The notes beneath the pieces are model-generated. The model saw only the letters and a list, made by a program, of their open reading frames with translations, was not told the origin of the DNA and ran no database searches. Positions 44,953 through 53,624 of a DNA stretch of 64,000 bases are shown here, in pieces. The stretch is taken from NCBI GenBank assembly GCA_947462685.1, contig CANHPL010000005.1:39126-103125 (forward strand). The letters run 5' to 3'. A program made the translations under genes and the position numbers. The DNA comes from Burkholderiaceae bacterium. GTDB taxonomy: Bacteria; Pseudomonadota; Gammaproteobacteria; Burkholderiales; Burkholderiaceae. How positions within the stretch are numbered: the first letter of the stretch is position 1; the number at the start of each line of letters is the position of its first letter.

Positions 44953-46125
44953 ATGATTGACTTGCATCAATTAGCAACCCCTTCGCATCTTCTTGACCCT
45001 ATCCAGATTCGTCGTATCGAAACTTTTATTTATCAAGCCAAGATTTCTAAACCGGTGGTGTCTACCTTGGCAACTCTGAACGTACGTTCTGCTTTATTAA
45101 TTAGAATTGAAGATCAAGATGGTGCTTTTGGTTGGGGTGAGATTTATGCAACTATGCCATCTTTTAGTGCGCCTCACCGAGCAAATATAGTACATCAAAG
45201 TCTAAGTAATTTATTACAAAGTCAATCATTTCGTACGCCCAGTGAATGTTGGTACTGGCTACAAAACAAAACGCATACACTACAACTTCAAACAGGTGAA
45301 TTTGGTCCATTTTCAGCGGCAATTGCAGGACTTGATTGTGCTTTTTGGGATTTATATTCGAGAAAACAAAACCTTCCGCTTGCTGAATGTTTAGGTGGAA
45401 AATTACATCCTCTTCCAGTCTATGCAAGTGGCCTCAATCCTGCCGATGGTCCTGAAGTGGTCGAGCAATCAAGGGCAAATGGCTTTCGAGCATTTAAACA
45501 AAAAATTGGTTTTGGGCCTTGTATCGACATCCCTATATTGGAAAAAATTTGCCGAACATTAACCGCGTCGGAATACCTTATGGTAGATATTAATCAAGGT
45601 TGGGACTTAGAAAAAATACGAGAAATGTCACCACTACTTCATCCTTTTCCCTTGCATTGGATTGAAGAACCTCTGCAAGTCGATCGTAGCTCACAGGAAT
45701 GGCAATTATGTCGAGAACTTTTAAACAAGCCGATAGCAGGTGGAGAAAATTTACGCGATCACGATTTTGATACCCACGCGCCGTGGTTAGATGTCATTCA
45801 ACCTGATGTTGGTAAATGGGGCGGTATCAGTGCAAATTATGCAATTGCCAAAAAGGCTATCGAATCTGGCAAAACCTACTGTCCTCATTGGTTAGGCAGT
45901 GGTTTAGGGCTGATGGCTTCTGCTCATCTTCTGTGTGCTCTTGGGGGTGATGGCTTACTCGAAATGGATGTGAATGACAATCCCCTAAGAAATCTCTTAG
46001 CAACACCCTTACCAGCAGTAGTTTCAGGTAAGATTGAACTCAATTCAACATCAGGTATTGGAGTTTTACCGAATCTTGAACTTGCTTCAACTATGTTAAT
46101 CCATCGTCAGGAGACTTTTTTATGA
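44953..46125 (+). CDS. Mandelate racemase / muconate lactonizing family enzyme (390 aa)
   Basis: Second enolase-superfamily member, abutting the previous stop. Its active site looks complete: K-x-K in AFKQKIGFG, metal ligands in LMVDINQGW, IEEPLQVD and AGGENL, Asp in QPDVGKWGG, and His in CPHWLGSG. It shares little beyond the core with its upstream neighbour, so they probably act on different or successive substrates. Overlaps the Bug gene by four bases (ATGA). Confidence 0.88.
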   Translation: MIDLHQLATPSHLLDPIQIRRIETFIYQAKISKPVVSTLATLNVRSALLIRIEDQDGAFGWGEIYATMPSFSAPHRANIVHQSLSNLLQSQSFRTPSECWYWLQNKTHTLQLQTGEFGPFSAAIAGLDCAFWDLYSRKQNLPLAECLGGKLHPLPVYASGLNPADGPEVVEQSRANGFRAFKQKIGFGPCIDIPILEKICRTLTASEYLMVDINQGWDLEKIREMSPLLHPFPLHWIEEPLQVDRSSQEWQLCRELLNKPIAGGENLRDHDFDTHAPWLDVIQPDVGKWGGISANYAIAKKAIESGKTYCPHWLGSGLGLMASAHLLCALGGDGLLEMDVNDNPLRNLLATPLPAVVSGKIELNSTSGIGVLPNLELASTMLIHRQETFL

Positions 46126-47087
46126 AATCAAAAATTATTAAAATCACATTATTTCTGTCTTGTCTATTTGTGCATCATGTACACGCAGAGACTTTTCCCA
46201 ATAAACCCGTACGAATTTTAGTTGGTTTTCCTCCAGGGGGCATGGCAGACATTGTTGCACGTACTCTTTCTGAAAGACTTGCGGTGCAATGGAAGCAATC
46301 TGTTATTGTGGACAACCGGCCAGGCGCAGCAGGCACCATCGCAGCAGACCTTTTGGTCAAAGCACCAGCAGACGGGCACACTATCTTAGTCGTATTAACC
46401 AACCATGTGATTCTTGCAGCGATTAAACCTAAATTACCTTTTGATGTTTTAAAAGATTTTGCACCCGTCACTTTTGTAGGTGATTCACCTCTACTGATCA
46501 TGGCAAATCCGAAATTCCCAGCAAATAATCTAAATGAACTTACAACTCTAGCTAAGTCTAAGCCAGGGACAATTACTTACTCAACTCCTGGAGAAGGAAC
46601 TGTGCATCATTTATCAACGGAGTTGCTTAGTGGGAACCTTGGCATTAAGATGATCCACGTGCCATATATTGGGGGTGCACCTGCGATGATGGATGCCATG
46701 TCTGGTGTCGTCGATTTAAATTTGGGTAGTCCTTCTCAAGCTTTGCAACAAATTGAATCTGGCAAATTAAAGCCTCTGGCCTATACGGGCACAAAACGCT
46801 CGACACTTTTACCTCAAGTGCCTACGATTGCGGAATCTGGCGTACCTGGATTCCAAACAGCTTTGTGGGCCGGAGTTCTTGCACCGTCTCAAACTCCTAA
46901 AGCCATCATTGCTCAAATCCAAAGTGATATTAAAGTAGCAATGAGCTCGCCAGATATCCGTGAAAAAATGAATAAGTTAGGCATCGATATGGTCAACAGC
47001 TCTCCAGAGGAGTTTGATCAAATTTTGAAATCTGAACTTAAAAAATGGAGCGGCGTTGCTAAACAGTCCAATATTAAAGCTGAATAA
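46122..47087 (+). CDS. Bug/TctC-family solute-binding protein (321 aa)
   Basis: Signal peptide (LFLSCLFVHHVHA), FPNKPVRILVGFPPGG, MADIVARTL, PGAAGTIAADLLVKAPADGHT and HVPYIGGAP. Coupled to the upstream enolase-superfamily gene by ATGA, so it most likely binds a substrate of that operon. Confidence 0.92.
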   Translation: MKSKIIKITLFLSCLFVHHVHAETFPNKPVRILVGFPPGGMADIVARTLSERLAVQWKQSVIVDNRPGAAGTIAADLLVKAPADGHTILVVLTNHVILAAIKPKLPFDVLKDFAPVTFVGDSPLLIMANPKFPANNLNELTTLAKSKPGTITYSTPGEGTVHHLSTELLSGNLGIKMIHVPYIGGAPAMMDAMSGVVDLNLGSPSQALQQIESGKLKPLAYTGTKRSTLLPQVPTIAESGVPGFQTALWAGVLAPSQTPKAIIAQIQSDIKVAMSSPDIREKMNKLGIDMVNSSPEEFDQILKSELKKWSGVAKQSNIKAE

Positions 47088-47454
47088 TTTACTCCAACAG
47101 CAATCGGATTTTCCACATTAAATTGCCTAAACTTTTTTCAATGAACTTCGGTTCATTGATTCAAAAAAGCTGATCTCACACAGACAGATGGCGGGTTGAA
47201 GGTTCAGTATGTCATTGCTATCAATACATTTTTATATGAATGTAGTATCACTATTCATTCTAAAAAGAATCATTCTGAGGGGTATTTTGGACTGACTAAA
47301 GGTATTGATTCAAGAGATTATTACTCAGAGAACAGGGGAAATCTCACACAACTTAACATGTTACGAAGTGGTAAACTGAGAATCGATTGAGAACACCACT
47401 TCTGCTGTTTTACCAGACGGATGTGCTTGGATGATGCAATAACATTGAATATAT
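47088..47454. other. Intergenic stretch with a UUCG hairpin, no supported gene
   Basis: These 367 bases hold the hairpin listed at 47138 and a 64-codon open frame (47196-47390) with no SD and no family-like sequence. I saw no RNA gene. The region likely holds the promoter of the monooxygenase gene. Confidence 0.4.
47138..47159. terminator. Hairpin with cUUCGg tetraloop
   Basis: TCAATGAAC-TTCG-GTTCATTGA, a perfect 9-bp stem closed by the very stable C(UUCG)G loop, about 50 bases after the Bug stop. T5 and A-run flanks could extend the stem with a small bulge. No T-run follows on the plus strand, so termination is uncertain. Confidence 0.55.
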
Positions 47455-49113
47455 ATGATCGAAATTCCCGTTTTAATTGTAGGTGGTGGCCCGAGTGGTT
47501 TAATGCTTGCAAATGAATTAGGGGCTCGCAAGATCCCCACTCTGCTAGTCGATGCAAAGCCATCGACAGCGTTTAATCCGCAAGCAAATGCAACCCAAGC
47601 GCGGACGATGGAGTATTACCGTCGCCATGGTTTTGCGAATGAAATTCGTCAATCCGGATTACCTCCAGACCACCCCACTGATATTGCTTATTTCACCCGC
47701 TATAGCAAGTATGAACTTGCACGTTTATCGTTACCCACTTCCGCACAAGCGAGTTTGAATGTGCGCAAAATGGGTGGCTCATGGAGCGCTGCTGAATTAC
47801 CGCACCGTATCTCACAAAAATATATTGAGCCGGTACTACGCAAGCATGCGGAAAAATGGCCAAGTAACGACATTCGTTTTTCATGGAAAATGACGCGCTA
47901 TGAGCGCCATCCAAACCACATCGATGCGTGGATCCAACCGGTGGATGAATCATTAGCCGAAATACTTGTACGCTGTCAATATCTGATTGGTGCTGATGGT
48001 CCTCGTAGTCAGGTTCGCCAAAGCTTGGGTATTTCTTACACGGGTGATACCGGCATGAAACGTGGCTATATGGGGGGACTCATGTTTGCTATTTATTTTC
48101 GTTCTCCTGATTTGTTTAAAAAAATTCCACATCCTAGATCTTGGATGTATGTCACTGTCAACAATGAACGTCGCTCACTCCTTATGTCCGTTAATGGTGT
48201 GGATGAATTTGCGTTTCATGCCTCTTTGCATGAGGATGAAACAGCTAGTGATTGGGATCACAAAAATGCGTATCAAGTCATTAGCGAATCTTTAGGCTGT
48301 GATCTTCAGGTGGATATCCTGTCTTATTTAACCTGGACTGCAGGACATGCGCTTTACACCGAAAAAATGTCGGATGGACCCGTCTTTCTGATGGGTGATG
48401 CGGCTCATCTGTTTACGCCAACGGGTGGTTTGGGTTATAACACCGCCGTTGAAGATGCCGTCAATCTGGGTTGGAAACTGGCAAGCGTAATTCATGGTCA
48501 TTCACCAAAACAGTTATTGGATACCTATTCATTAGAGCGATCACCCATTGCAAAACGAAATACGACTTACGCGAGAGGGTTTGCGGATTCAGTTGGCTTA
48601 TTTCAAGTGAGTGAAGATTTTGAACTCGATACTCCCAAAGGCATTGCGGATCGCGAACTGGCAAGCCAACATTTTAATGATCATGCCCGAAAAGAATTTA
48701 ATATACCTGGCATCACTTTTGGAACTCGCTATAGCAACTCTCCCATTATTGCAACGGAAGAAATACCTGAACCTCTAGATCAAGCAAATATCTATGAGCC
48801 TTGTGCCAAACCTGGTGGTCGCCCTCCTCATCTATGGATCAGCGATGAATTGTCTTTATTTGATACTTTTGGGATGAACTGGACTCTCTTATGTCTTGGT
48901 GAGCAAGCAAGCGAGCATGATATTTTTATCCAAGAAGCAAGTCGGCGTGGGATCAATTTGCAAGTGGTGCACCACCCACACCCTGAGCTCGTTAGCCTTT
49001 ACCAGACAAAACTTGTTCTGATTCGGCCTGATCAAATCATTGCTTGGCGTGGTAATGAAGATGGTCAAGCTCTAGAGGTACTAAACCGAGCACTAGGCTG
49101 GAATGTATCGTAA
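47455..49113 (+). CDS. FAD-dependent aromatic-ring monooxygenase family protein (552 aa)
   Basis: Class A flavoprotein hydroxylase similar in plan and length to MhpA/TfdB. N-terminal LIVGGGPSGLMLANEL binds FAD, YLIGADGPRS is the DG motif, and LMGDAAHLFTPTGGLGYNTAVEDAVNLGWKL (split here: GDAAHLFTP) is the GD motif. A thioredoxin-like C-terminal part (WTLLCLGEQ) completes it. It may hydroxylate a phenolic acid, but the substrate is not readable. It is followed closely by a VOC protein, which could be a ring-cleavage or glyoxalase-type enzyme. Confidence 0.9.
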   Translation: MIEIPVLIVGGGPSGLMLANELGARKIPTLLVDAKPSTAFNPQANATQARTMEYYRRHGFANEIRQSGLPPDHPTDIAYFTRYSKYELARLSLPTSAQASLNVRKMGGSWSAAELPHRISQKYIEPVLRKHAEKWPSNDIRFSWKMTRYERHPNHIDAWIQPVDESLAEILVRCQYLIGADGPRSQVRQSLGISYTGDTGMKRGYMGGLMFAIYFRSPDLFKKIPHPRSWMYVTVNNERRSLLMSVNGVDEFAFHASLHEDETASDWDHKNAYQVISESLGCDLQVDILSYLTWTAGHALYTEKMSDGPVFLMGDAAHLFTPTGGLGYNTAVEDAVNLGWKLASVIHGHSPKQLLDTYSLERSPIAKRNTTYARGFADSVGLFQVSEDFELDTPKGIADRELASQHFNDHARKEFNIPGITFGTRYSNSPIIATEEIPEPLDQANIYEPCAKPGGRPPHLWISDELSLFDTFGMNWTLLCLGEQASEHDIFIQEASRRGINLQVVHHPHPELVSLYQTKLVLIRPDQIIAWRGNEDGQALEVLNRALGWNVS

Positions 49114-49186
49114 GTAATTGTTTAACTCGTTGAAAAAATGTAAGATAATCATTTCATCCTTCCAACATATTATTCAGGAGACACTG

Positions 49187-49714
49187 ATGCATACACCAGC
49201 CATTGAACGCCTAGCGCATGTCGGTATCCATGTACAAGATTTAGAAACATCTATTGCCTTTTATCGTGATATGTTGGGTCTGCAAGTCAGTGATGAAGAT
49301 CGTCCGGCAGGCCTTATTTTTATGTCTTCACACCCAGAGGAAGAACACCACGAAGTGTTACTCGCCGCCGGCAGAAATGTGCCCAATGACGTGCGTCTCC
49401 TACAACAAATCTCCTTCAGAGTCTATTCACTTCGTGATGTGATTGAATACTGGAAGCGTTTTGTTGCGAACAATGTCACTGTCATTTATACCGTTACCCA
49501 CGGTAATGCCGTAAGTTGCTATTTCAAAGACCCCGATGAAAATATTTGCGAAGTATATTGGCCAACGGGTCTCAAAGCCCGTCAAGGATTTTTACAAGGT
49601 CTTGACTTTAACGACACCGAAGAGAATATTATGGCTCGCGTTCAAGCTTTAGTTGCTGAGCATGGTGAAAAAGGTGTTATTGATTTTAAACTCTTAGGTG
49701 AACAAAACCTATAG
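49187..49714 (+). CDS. VOC-superfamily (glyoxalase/dioxygenase fold) protein (175 aa)
   Basis: One VOC module: RLAHVGIHVQDLETSIAFYRD, AAGRNVPND, and YFKDPDENICEVYWPTG, with His in the first motif and Glu in the last as probable metal ligands. Half of an extradiol dioxygenase in size, so it may dimerise. Start at 49187 is fixed by AGGAGA six bases upstream; the open frame from 49118 lacks an SD. It is 73 bases after the monooxygenase gene, suggesting an aromatic-catabolism pair. Confidence 0.85.
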   Translation: MHTPAIERLAHVGIHVQDLETSIAFYRDMLGLQVSDEDRPAGLIFMSSHPEEEHHEVLLAAGRNVPNDVRLLQQISFRVYSLRDVIEYWKRFVANNVTVIYTVTHGNAVSCYFKDPDENICEVYWPTGLKARQGFLQGLDFNDTEENIMARVQALVAEHGEKGVIDFKLLGEQNL

Positions 49715-49774
49715 TCTGCCAGATCAATGTAATCTACCTGACCCGCTCGCGTGTAAGTAGTGTATTTCGGGTGA

Positions 49775-50764
49775 TTACTGTTCTGGCTTGATGTTTGCTT
49801 GCTTCACGATTTTCGACCAATTATTGGTTAATTTACTGACCTCAGTTGTCCATTGTGCAGAACTACCGCCAGCCGGGTTAAATCCCAACTCAGTGAAACG
49901 CTGCTTCATTTCTGGGGATTGCAAACTTGTATTAAATGCAGTATTAATTTTTTGGACAATTTCTTTTGGTACGCCCGCAGGTAAAAAGATGCCCCAGACA
50001 ATATTGGCATTGACTCCGGGATAACCCAGCTCAGCAAAGGTCGGTACTTGAGGTAAAGCATCGGTACGCTTCTCACTCGTAATGCCTAAACCAATAATTT
50101 GTCCAGATTCAACATACGGTTTGGCGGCACCTACCGTTGTGAACAGGATACTGACATGTCCACCTAAGGCATCTGTCATTGCAGGTCCAGCGCCCTTATA
50201 AGGAACATGAACTAAATCAACCCCAGCCACTACTTTGAGCATCTCACTGGCCATATGTCCTCCGGTACCAAATCCCGCAGAGGCATAACTTAACTTATTC
50301 GGAGAGGTTTTCGCAAGTTGGATAAATTCTTTGAGATTTTTGAAGGGCATCTTACTTGAGGCCAACATGATGGAAGGTGTCGAAACTAATTCGATCACAG
50401 GAATAAAATCCTTTTGACTATCGTAAGGAAGTTTGGTAAATAAACTAGGATTGACCAAGAAGGCCATATCCACAATGAGCGCGGTATAACCATCAGGCGT
50501 ACTTTTAGCAACAAAATCAGTTCCTACAATCGTACTGGCACCTGGCTTGTTCTCGATAATGATGGCTTGGCCTAAGTTTTCAGCAAGCTTATTTTGCATC
50601 GCCCGAATGATGATGTCAGAACCGCCGCCTGGGCCATACGGCACAATGATTTTAATGGGTCGAGTCGGATATTGATTGCCGATAATATCTGCAGCGAAGC
50701 TGTTTTTCTGCAGGATAAGTAAGGTAAAAAAAACACTAACTACAAATAAAATACGTGATTTCAT
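49775..50764 (-). CDS. Bug/TctC-family solute-binding protein (329 aa)
   Basis: Signal peptide (VVSVFFTLLILQKNSFAA), YPTRPIKIIVPYGPGG, GSDIIIRAMQ, PGASTIVGTDFVAKSTPDGYT and VHVPYKGAGP. Of two adjacent ATGs the second (50764) has GGAG at better spacing. Convergent with the VOC gene. Confidence 0.92.
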   Translation of the reverse strand: MKSRILFVVSVFFTLLILQKNSFAADIIGNQYPTRPIKIIVPYGPGGGSDIIIRAMQNKLAENLGQAIIIENKPGASTIVGTDFVAKSTPDGYTALIVDMAFLVNPSLFTKLPYDSQKDFIPVIELVSTPSIMLASSKMPFKNLKEFIQLAKTSPNKLSYASAGFGTGGHMASEMLKVVAGVDLVHVPYKGAGPAMTDALGGHVSILFTTVGAAKPYVESGQIIGLGITSEKRTDALPQVPTFAELGYPGVNANIVWGIFLPAGVPKEIVQKINTAFNTSLQSPEMKQRFTELGFNPAGGSSAQWTTEVSKLTNNWSKIVKQANIKPEQ

Positions 50765-51225
50765 CATTGCTCCAATATCGTATGGATGTGTAAAAATTAA
50801 TCGATAAAACATGATATATCTGTTTCTCGTGAGTCATGCACTTTTTAATACTCTAACTCAAATATTAGCGTTTTCCCTGATATCAATACACTCAATAAAT
50901 AATTTCTAATATCGTATTCCTATTACTTTTAATATTTAAGAAGAAATCAATATAGCTAAAATAAAGCTTACAAGCGAAGGCACAAAACTGTCCCTTAAAA
51001 GTGGTTGAGATATCCTATTGCTATATGATGAAGGCATCCCTTAGTATGGGCCGCCAGTTGATAGTGGCAAAACCATTTTTATATGTCGACATAGTCAAGA
51101 TAATATTTTTCCTCAAGGTAGGTTTAATATGGTCCATCTAACCAAATGAGATTACTTTTTGAGATATTTCAAAATAACAGGTAATATTAAGTTAATAACT
51201 AGAACATCATTAGGGAGATATGACA
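50765..51225. other. Divergent intergenic region between two Bug genes
   Basis: About 460 AT-rich bases. A 38-codon frame near 51020-51140 lacks an SD and is probably chance. No strong promoter, hairpin or repeat could be supported. Confidence 0.4.
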
Positions 51226-52200
51226 TTGAAGTACATCATTCACGTTTTCATCTGCTGCATTTTTACTTTTGGTAATTTCTCTAGCCAAGCACAGTCTTCG
51301 CTCTCTTACCCCACAAAACCGGTGCGAGTTTATAACCCATCATCACCTGGTGGAGGTGCGGATGTGATTGGCAGACTTATCCAGCAGGAATTAACGAAAA
51401 ATCTTGGCCAGACATTTATTGTAGACAATCGCCCTGGCGCAGCAAATATTATTGCTACAGAACTAGCTGCAAAGTCAACACCAGATGGTTACTCATTACT
51501 ATTAGGGACTACTGGGAGCTTTGTCACAAATCCACTGGTGTATAAAAAACTCTCTTACGCAGTCAGTGATTTTATTCCGATTTCGATTGTGGCTGATGCA
51601 CCATTCATCTTAAGTATTCACCCTAGTGTTCCAGCTAATAATTTGGCTGAACTCATTAGTTATGCGAAAGCCAATCCTGGAAAGCTTTCGTTTGCCTCTT
51701 TTGGCAACGGTAGTTCTTCTCATATGGCAGGGGAATATTTTCAGATGCTCACTGGCACGAAATTAATTCACGTCCCCTACAAGGGAAGTGCTCCTGGTAT
51801 GAGCGATTTACTTGCTGGCAATATTACGATGACCTTTGACAGTGGTTTATCTTCAATCCCAAATATTCAAGCAAAAAAGATTCGTCCAATCGCTGTTGCT
51901 GCATCTAAACGCTTAGCGAACTTACCTGATGTACCAACTTTTGCTGAATTAGGTATTGCGAATTTTAATGCTGGATCTTGGTATGGCTTTTTTGCCCCAG
52001 CAGGCACGCCACGTGAGATTATCAATTTACTCAATAAAAATATTCATCAAATTGTGGCTATGCCAGAAATTTCTGCAAGGATTCAAAGCCTAGGTGCTAC
52101 AGTACAAGTCAATACCCCGGAAGAGTACGCTACCCAAATATCAAAGGAAACTGAACAATGGGCGATGGTGATTCAAAGGGCAAAAATTCAATTGGAATGA
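51226..52200 (+). CDS. Bug/TctC-family solute-binding protein (324 aa)
   Basis: Signal peptide, YPTKPVRVYNPSSPGG, GADVIGRLIQ, PGAANIIATELAAKSTPDGYS and IHVPYKGSAP. The binding motif reads YNPSSPGG in place of the usual IVPFPPGG, an unusual variation. SD spacing decides the start: AGGGAG lies only two bases before ATG 51220 but eight before TTG 51226. No partner gene adjoins it. Confidence 0.88.
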   Translation: MKYIIHVFICCIFTFGNFSSQAQSSLSYPTKPVRVYNPSSPGGGADVIGRLIQQELTKNLGQTFIVDNRPGAANIIATELAAKSTPDGYSLLLGTTGSFVTNPLVYKKLSYAVSDFIPISIVADAPFILSIHPSVPANNLAELISYAKANPGKLSFASFGNGSSSHMAGEYFQMLTGTKLIHVPYKGSAPGMSDLLAGNITMTFDSGLSSIPNIQAKKIRPIAVAASKRLANLPDVPTFAELGIANFNAGSWYGFFAPAGTPREIINLLNKNIHQIVAMPEISARIQSLGATVQVNTPEEYATQISKETEQWAMVIQRAKIQLE

Positions 52201-52292
52201 GGTCCGCTAACCATCAACAACTACTTCACACTATCAAGTTTTATAATTGGTTTACCTCATAAACATTACTTTACTTGAACAGCGATTGATTA

Positions 52293-53132
52293 TTATTGAG
52301 AACCATACGGTTTATTTACTTCCTCTAGATCATAAGTAAACTTTTGATCATTAAATGGAATGACTTTCATCATATCTTTATTTACTGCCGCCTTACCCAT
52401 CTCTTTAGTAAACATTTTGGTCGAAACTTTCAGATCAAAGTATTTTTTGTTCTTGGCATACACAGCCTCAACAACGGTATTAATATCTGATAAATCACAG
52501 ATCTGATCTTTTGCGTCACCACAAGCACCGGCATTTCCAGCAAAGGTACTCAGGCTAGCAACTTCAGTAATCTTATTATCTTTTTGCATATACAAACTAA
52601 TGCCGCCAGCAATATTTCCCATATTGCCGTAAGCATCTTCTAAGATCCAACCCAATTGCCCATCACTTCCGACACGATACGTTTTAACTGGATTAGGGGT
52701 ACCAAAGAAGCCATTATTAATTTCTTCACTTTCAGCGATTACTTTAATCTGGTTGTTGATATCTTCGATCAAGAAAAGTGTCACTAACCCGGTACTAATA
52801 TGGTAATTAGCCAAACTACCATCTTTTTCTAATGGAGATCCTGACTCGACAACATACATTAATTCGCCATTGTTAATATCATTTGTCGCAATCACTTTTA
52901 AGGTAACGCAATATGTTCCAGCGCCAAATACCCTTACGTAGCATTGATGTTGCTCATTATATTTTTTGTAACGGGATTTAAAAAATTCTTGAACGCGATA
53001 GGTAGGATCTGGTTTATTTAATACTTGGTTTTTAGTATTTTCTTTTATGGAAGTATCCTCATTTTTTTTGTTACACCCGATAAGAGCCATCAGACAAATA
53101 CTTAAAACGAAAATTATGCGATTGATATTCAT
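52293..53132 (-). CDS. Lipoprotein of unknown function (279 aa)
   Basis: The signal sequence ends LMALIGCNKKNEDTS, a good lipobox. The mature protein is mostly beta with features such as GELMYVVESGSPLEKDG and AYGNMGNIAGGISLY, and a Cys pair (GACGDAKDQICD). No family is recognised. The start at ATG 53132 lies three codons inside a TTG-started frame at 53141. Separate from the metal-efflux operon by 170 bases. Confidence 0.6.
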   Translation of the reverse strand: MNINRIIFVLSICLMALIGCNKKNEDTSIKENTKNQVLNKPDPTYRVQEFFKSRYKKYNEQHQCYVRVFGAGTYCVTLKVIATNDINNGELMYVVESGSPLEKDGSLANYHISTGLVTLFLIEDINNQIKVIAESEEINNGFFGTPNPVKTYRVGSDGQLGWILEDAYGNMGNIAGGISLYMQKDNKITEVASLSTFAGNAGACGDAKDQICDLSDINTVVEAVYAKNKKYFDLKVSTKMFTKEMGKAAVNKDMMKVIPFNDQKFTYDLEEVNKPYGSQ

Positions 53133-53303
53133 GTTGGGCAATCTTAGGAAAGAATGGGGTAACTCATTAAAAAGGTCTATAGATAGATTAAACCATATCT
53201 TCTCAGGGTCCTGACTCGCAGCAAAAATGAATTCAGATCACCTGAGAAAATTCAATTTTATTTAGGTTCTAATGATCCATTTAGTTACTTTATATCAAAC
53301 TCT

Positions 53304-53624
53304 TTAAGAAGTTTTTGATATAAAGTAAGCCTTAGAAACTTCAGTACTCCAAACAACTCCATCACCGATCAATCCAGTCTGACAAACTCCAACAATCTTC
53401 TCCATCAGAATCTCTGCAATATCATCATTACATATAATTTCAATTCTTACCTTCGCAGAATAATCAGTAAGCTCATCTTTAATCGTCACTTTGTTGATCT
53501 TTGTCGGAGCACTACAGCCTTCCACTTTACTAACTGTCATACCTGGAAAACCAGGTATTTCGAGCAACACTGATCGTAATGTGGCTAACTTATTTGGGCG
53601 AATAATCGCCTTGACTTCCATCAT
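53304..53624 (-). CDS. PII-like nitrogen-regulator family protein linked to a metal efflux pump (106 aa)
   Basis: PII fold: MMEVKAIIRPNKLATLRSVLLEIPG at the start, a shortened T-loop region with an unusual Cys (EGCSAPTK), and the second half VRIEIICNDDIAEILMEKI with the GLIGDGVVW loop. The conserved T-loop Tyr of GlnB is missing. This resembles the PII-NG group, found near heavy-metal efflux pumps, so it may regulate pump activity or expression. It overlaps the pump gene by ATGA. Confidence 0.85.
   Translation of the reverse strand: MMEVKAIIRPNKLATLRSVLLEIPGFPGMTVSKVEGCSAPTKINKVTIKDELTDYSAKVRIEIICNDDIAEILMEKIVGVCQTGLIGDGVVWSTEVSKAYFISKTS

Noticed and set aside
47196..47390. 64-codon open frame before the monooxygenase
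   Set aside because: No SD, composition not protein-like, no context.
51020..51140. 38-codon frame in the divergent Bug spacer
   Set aside because: No SD or terminator; likely chance in AT-rich DNA.
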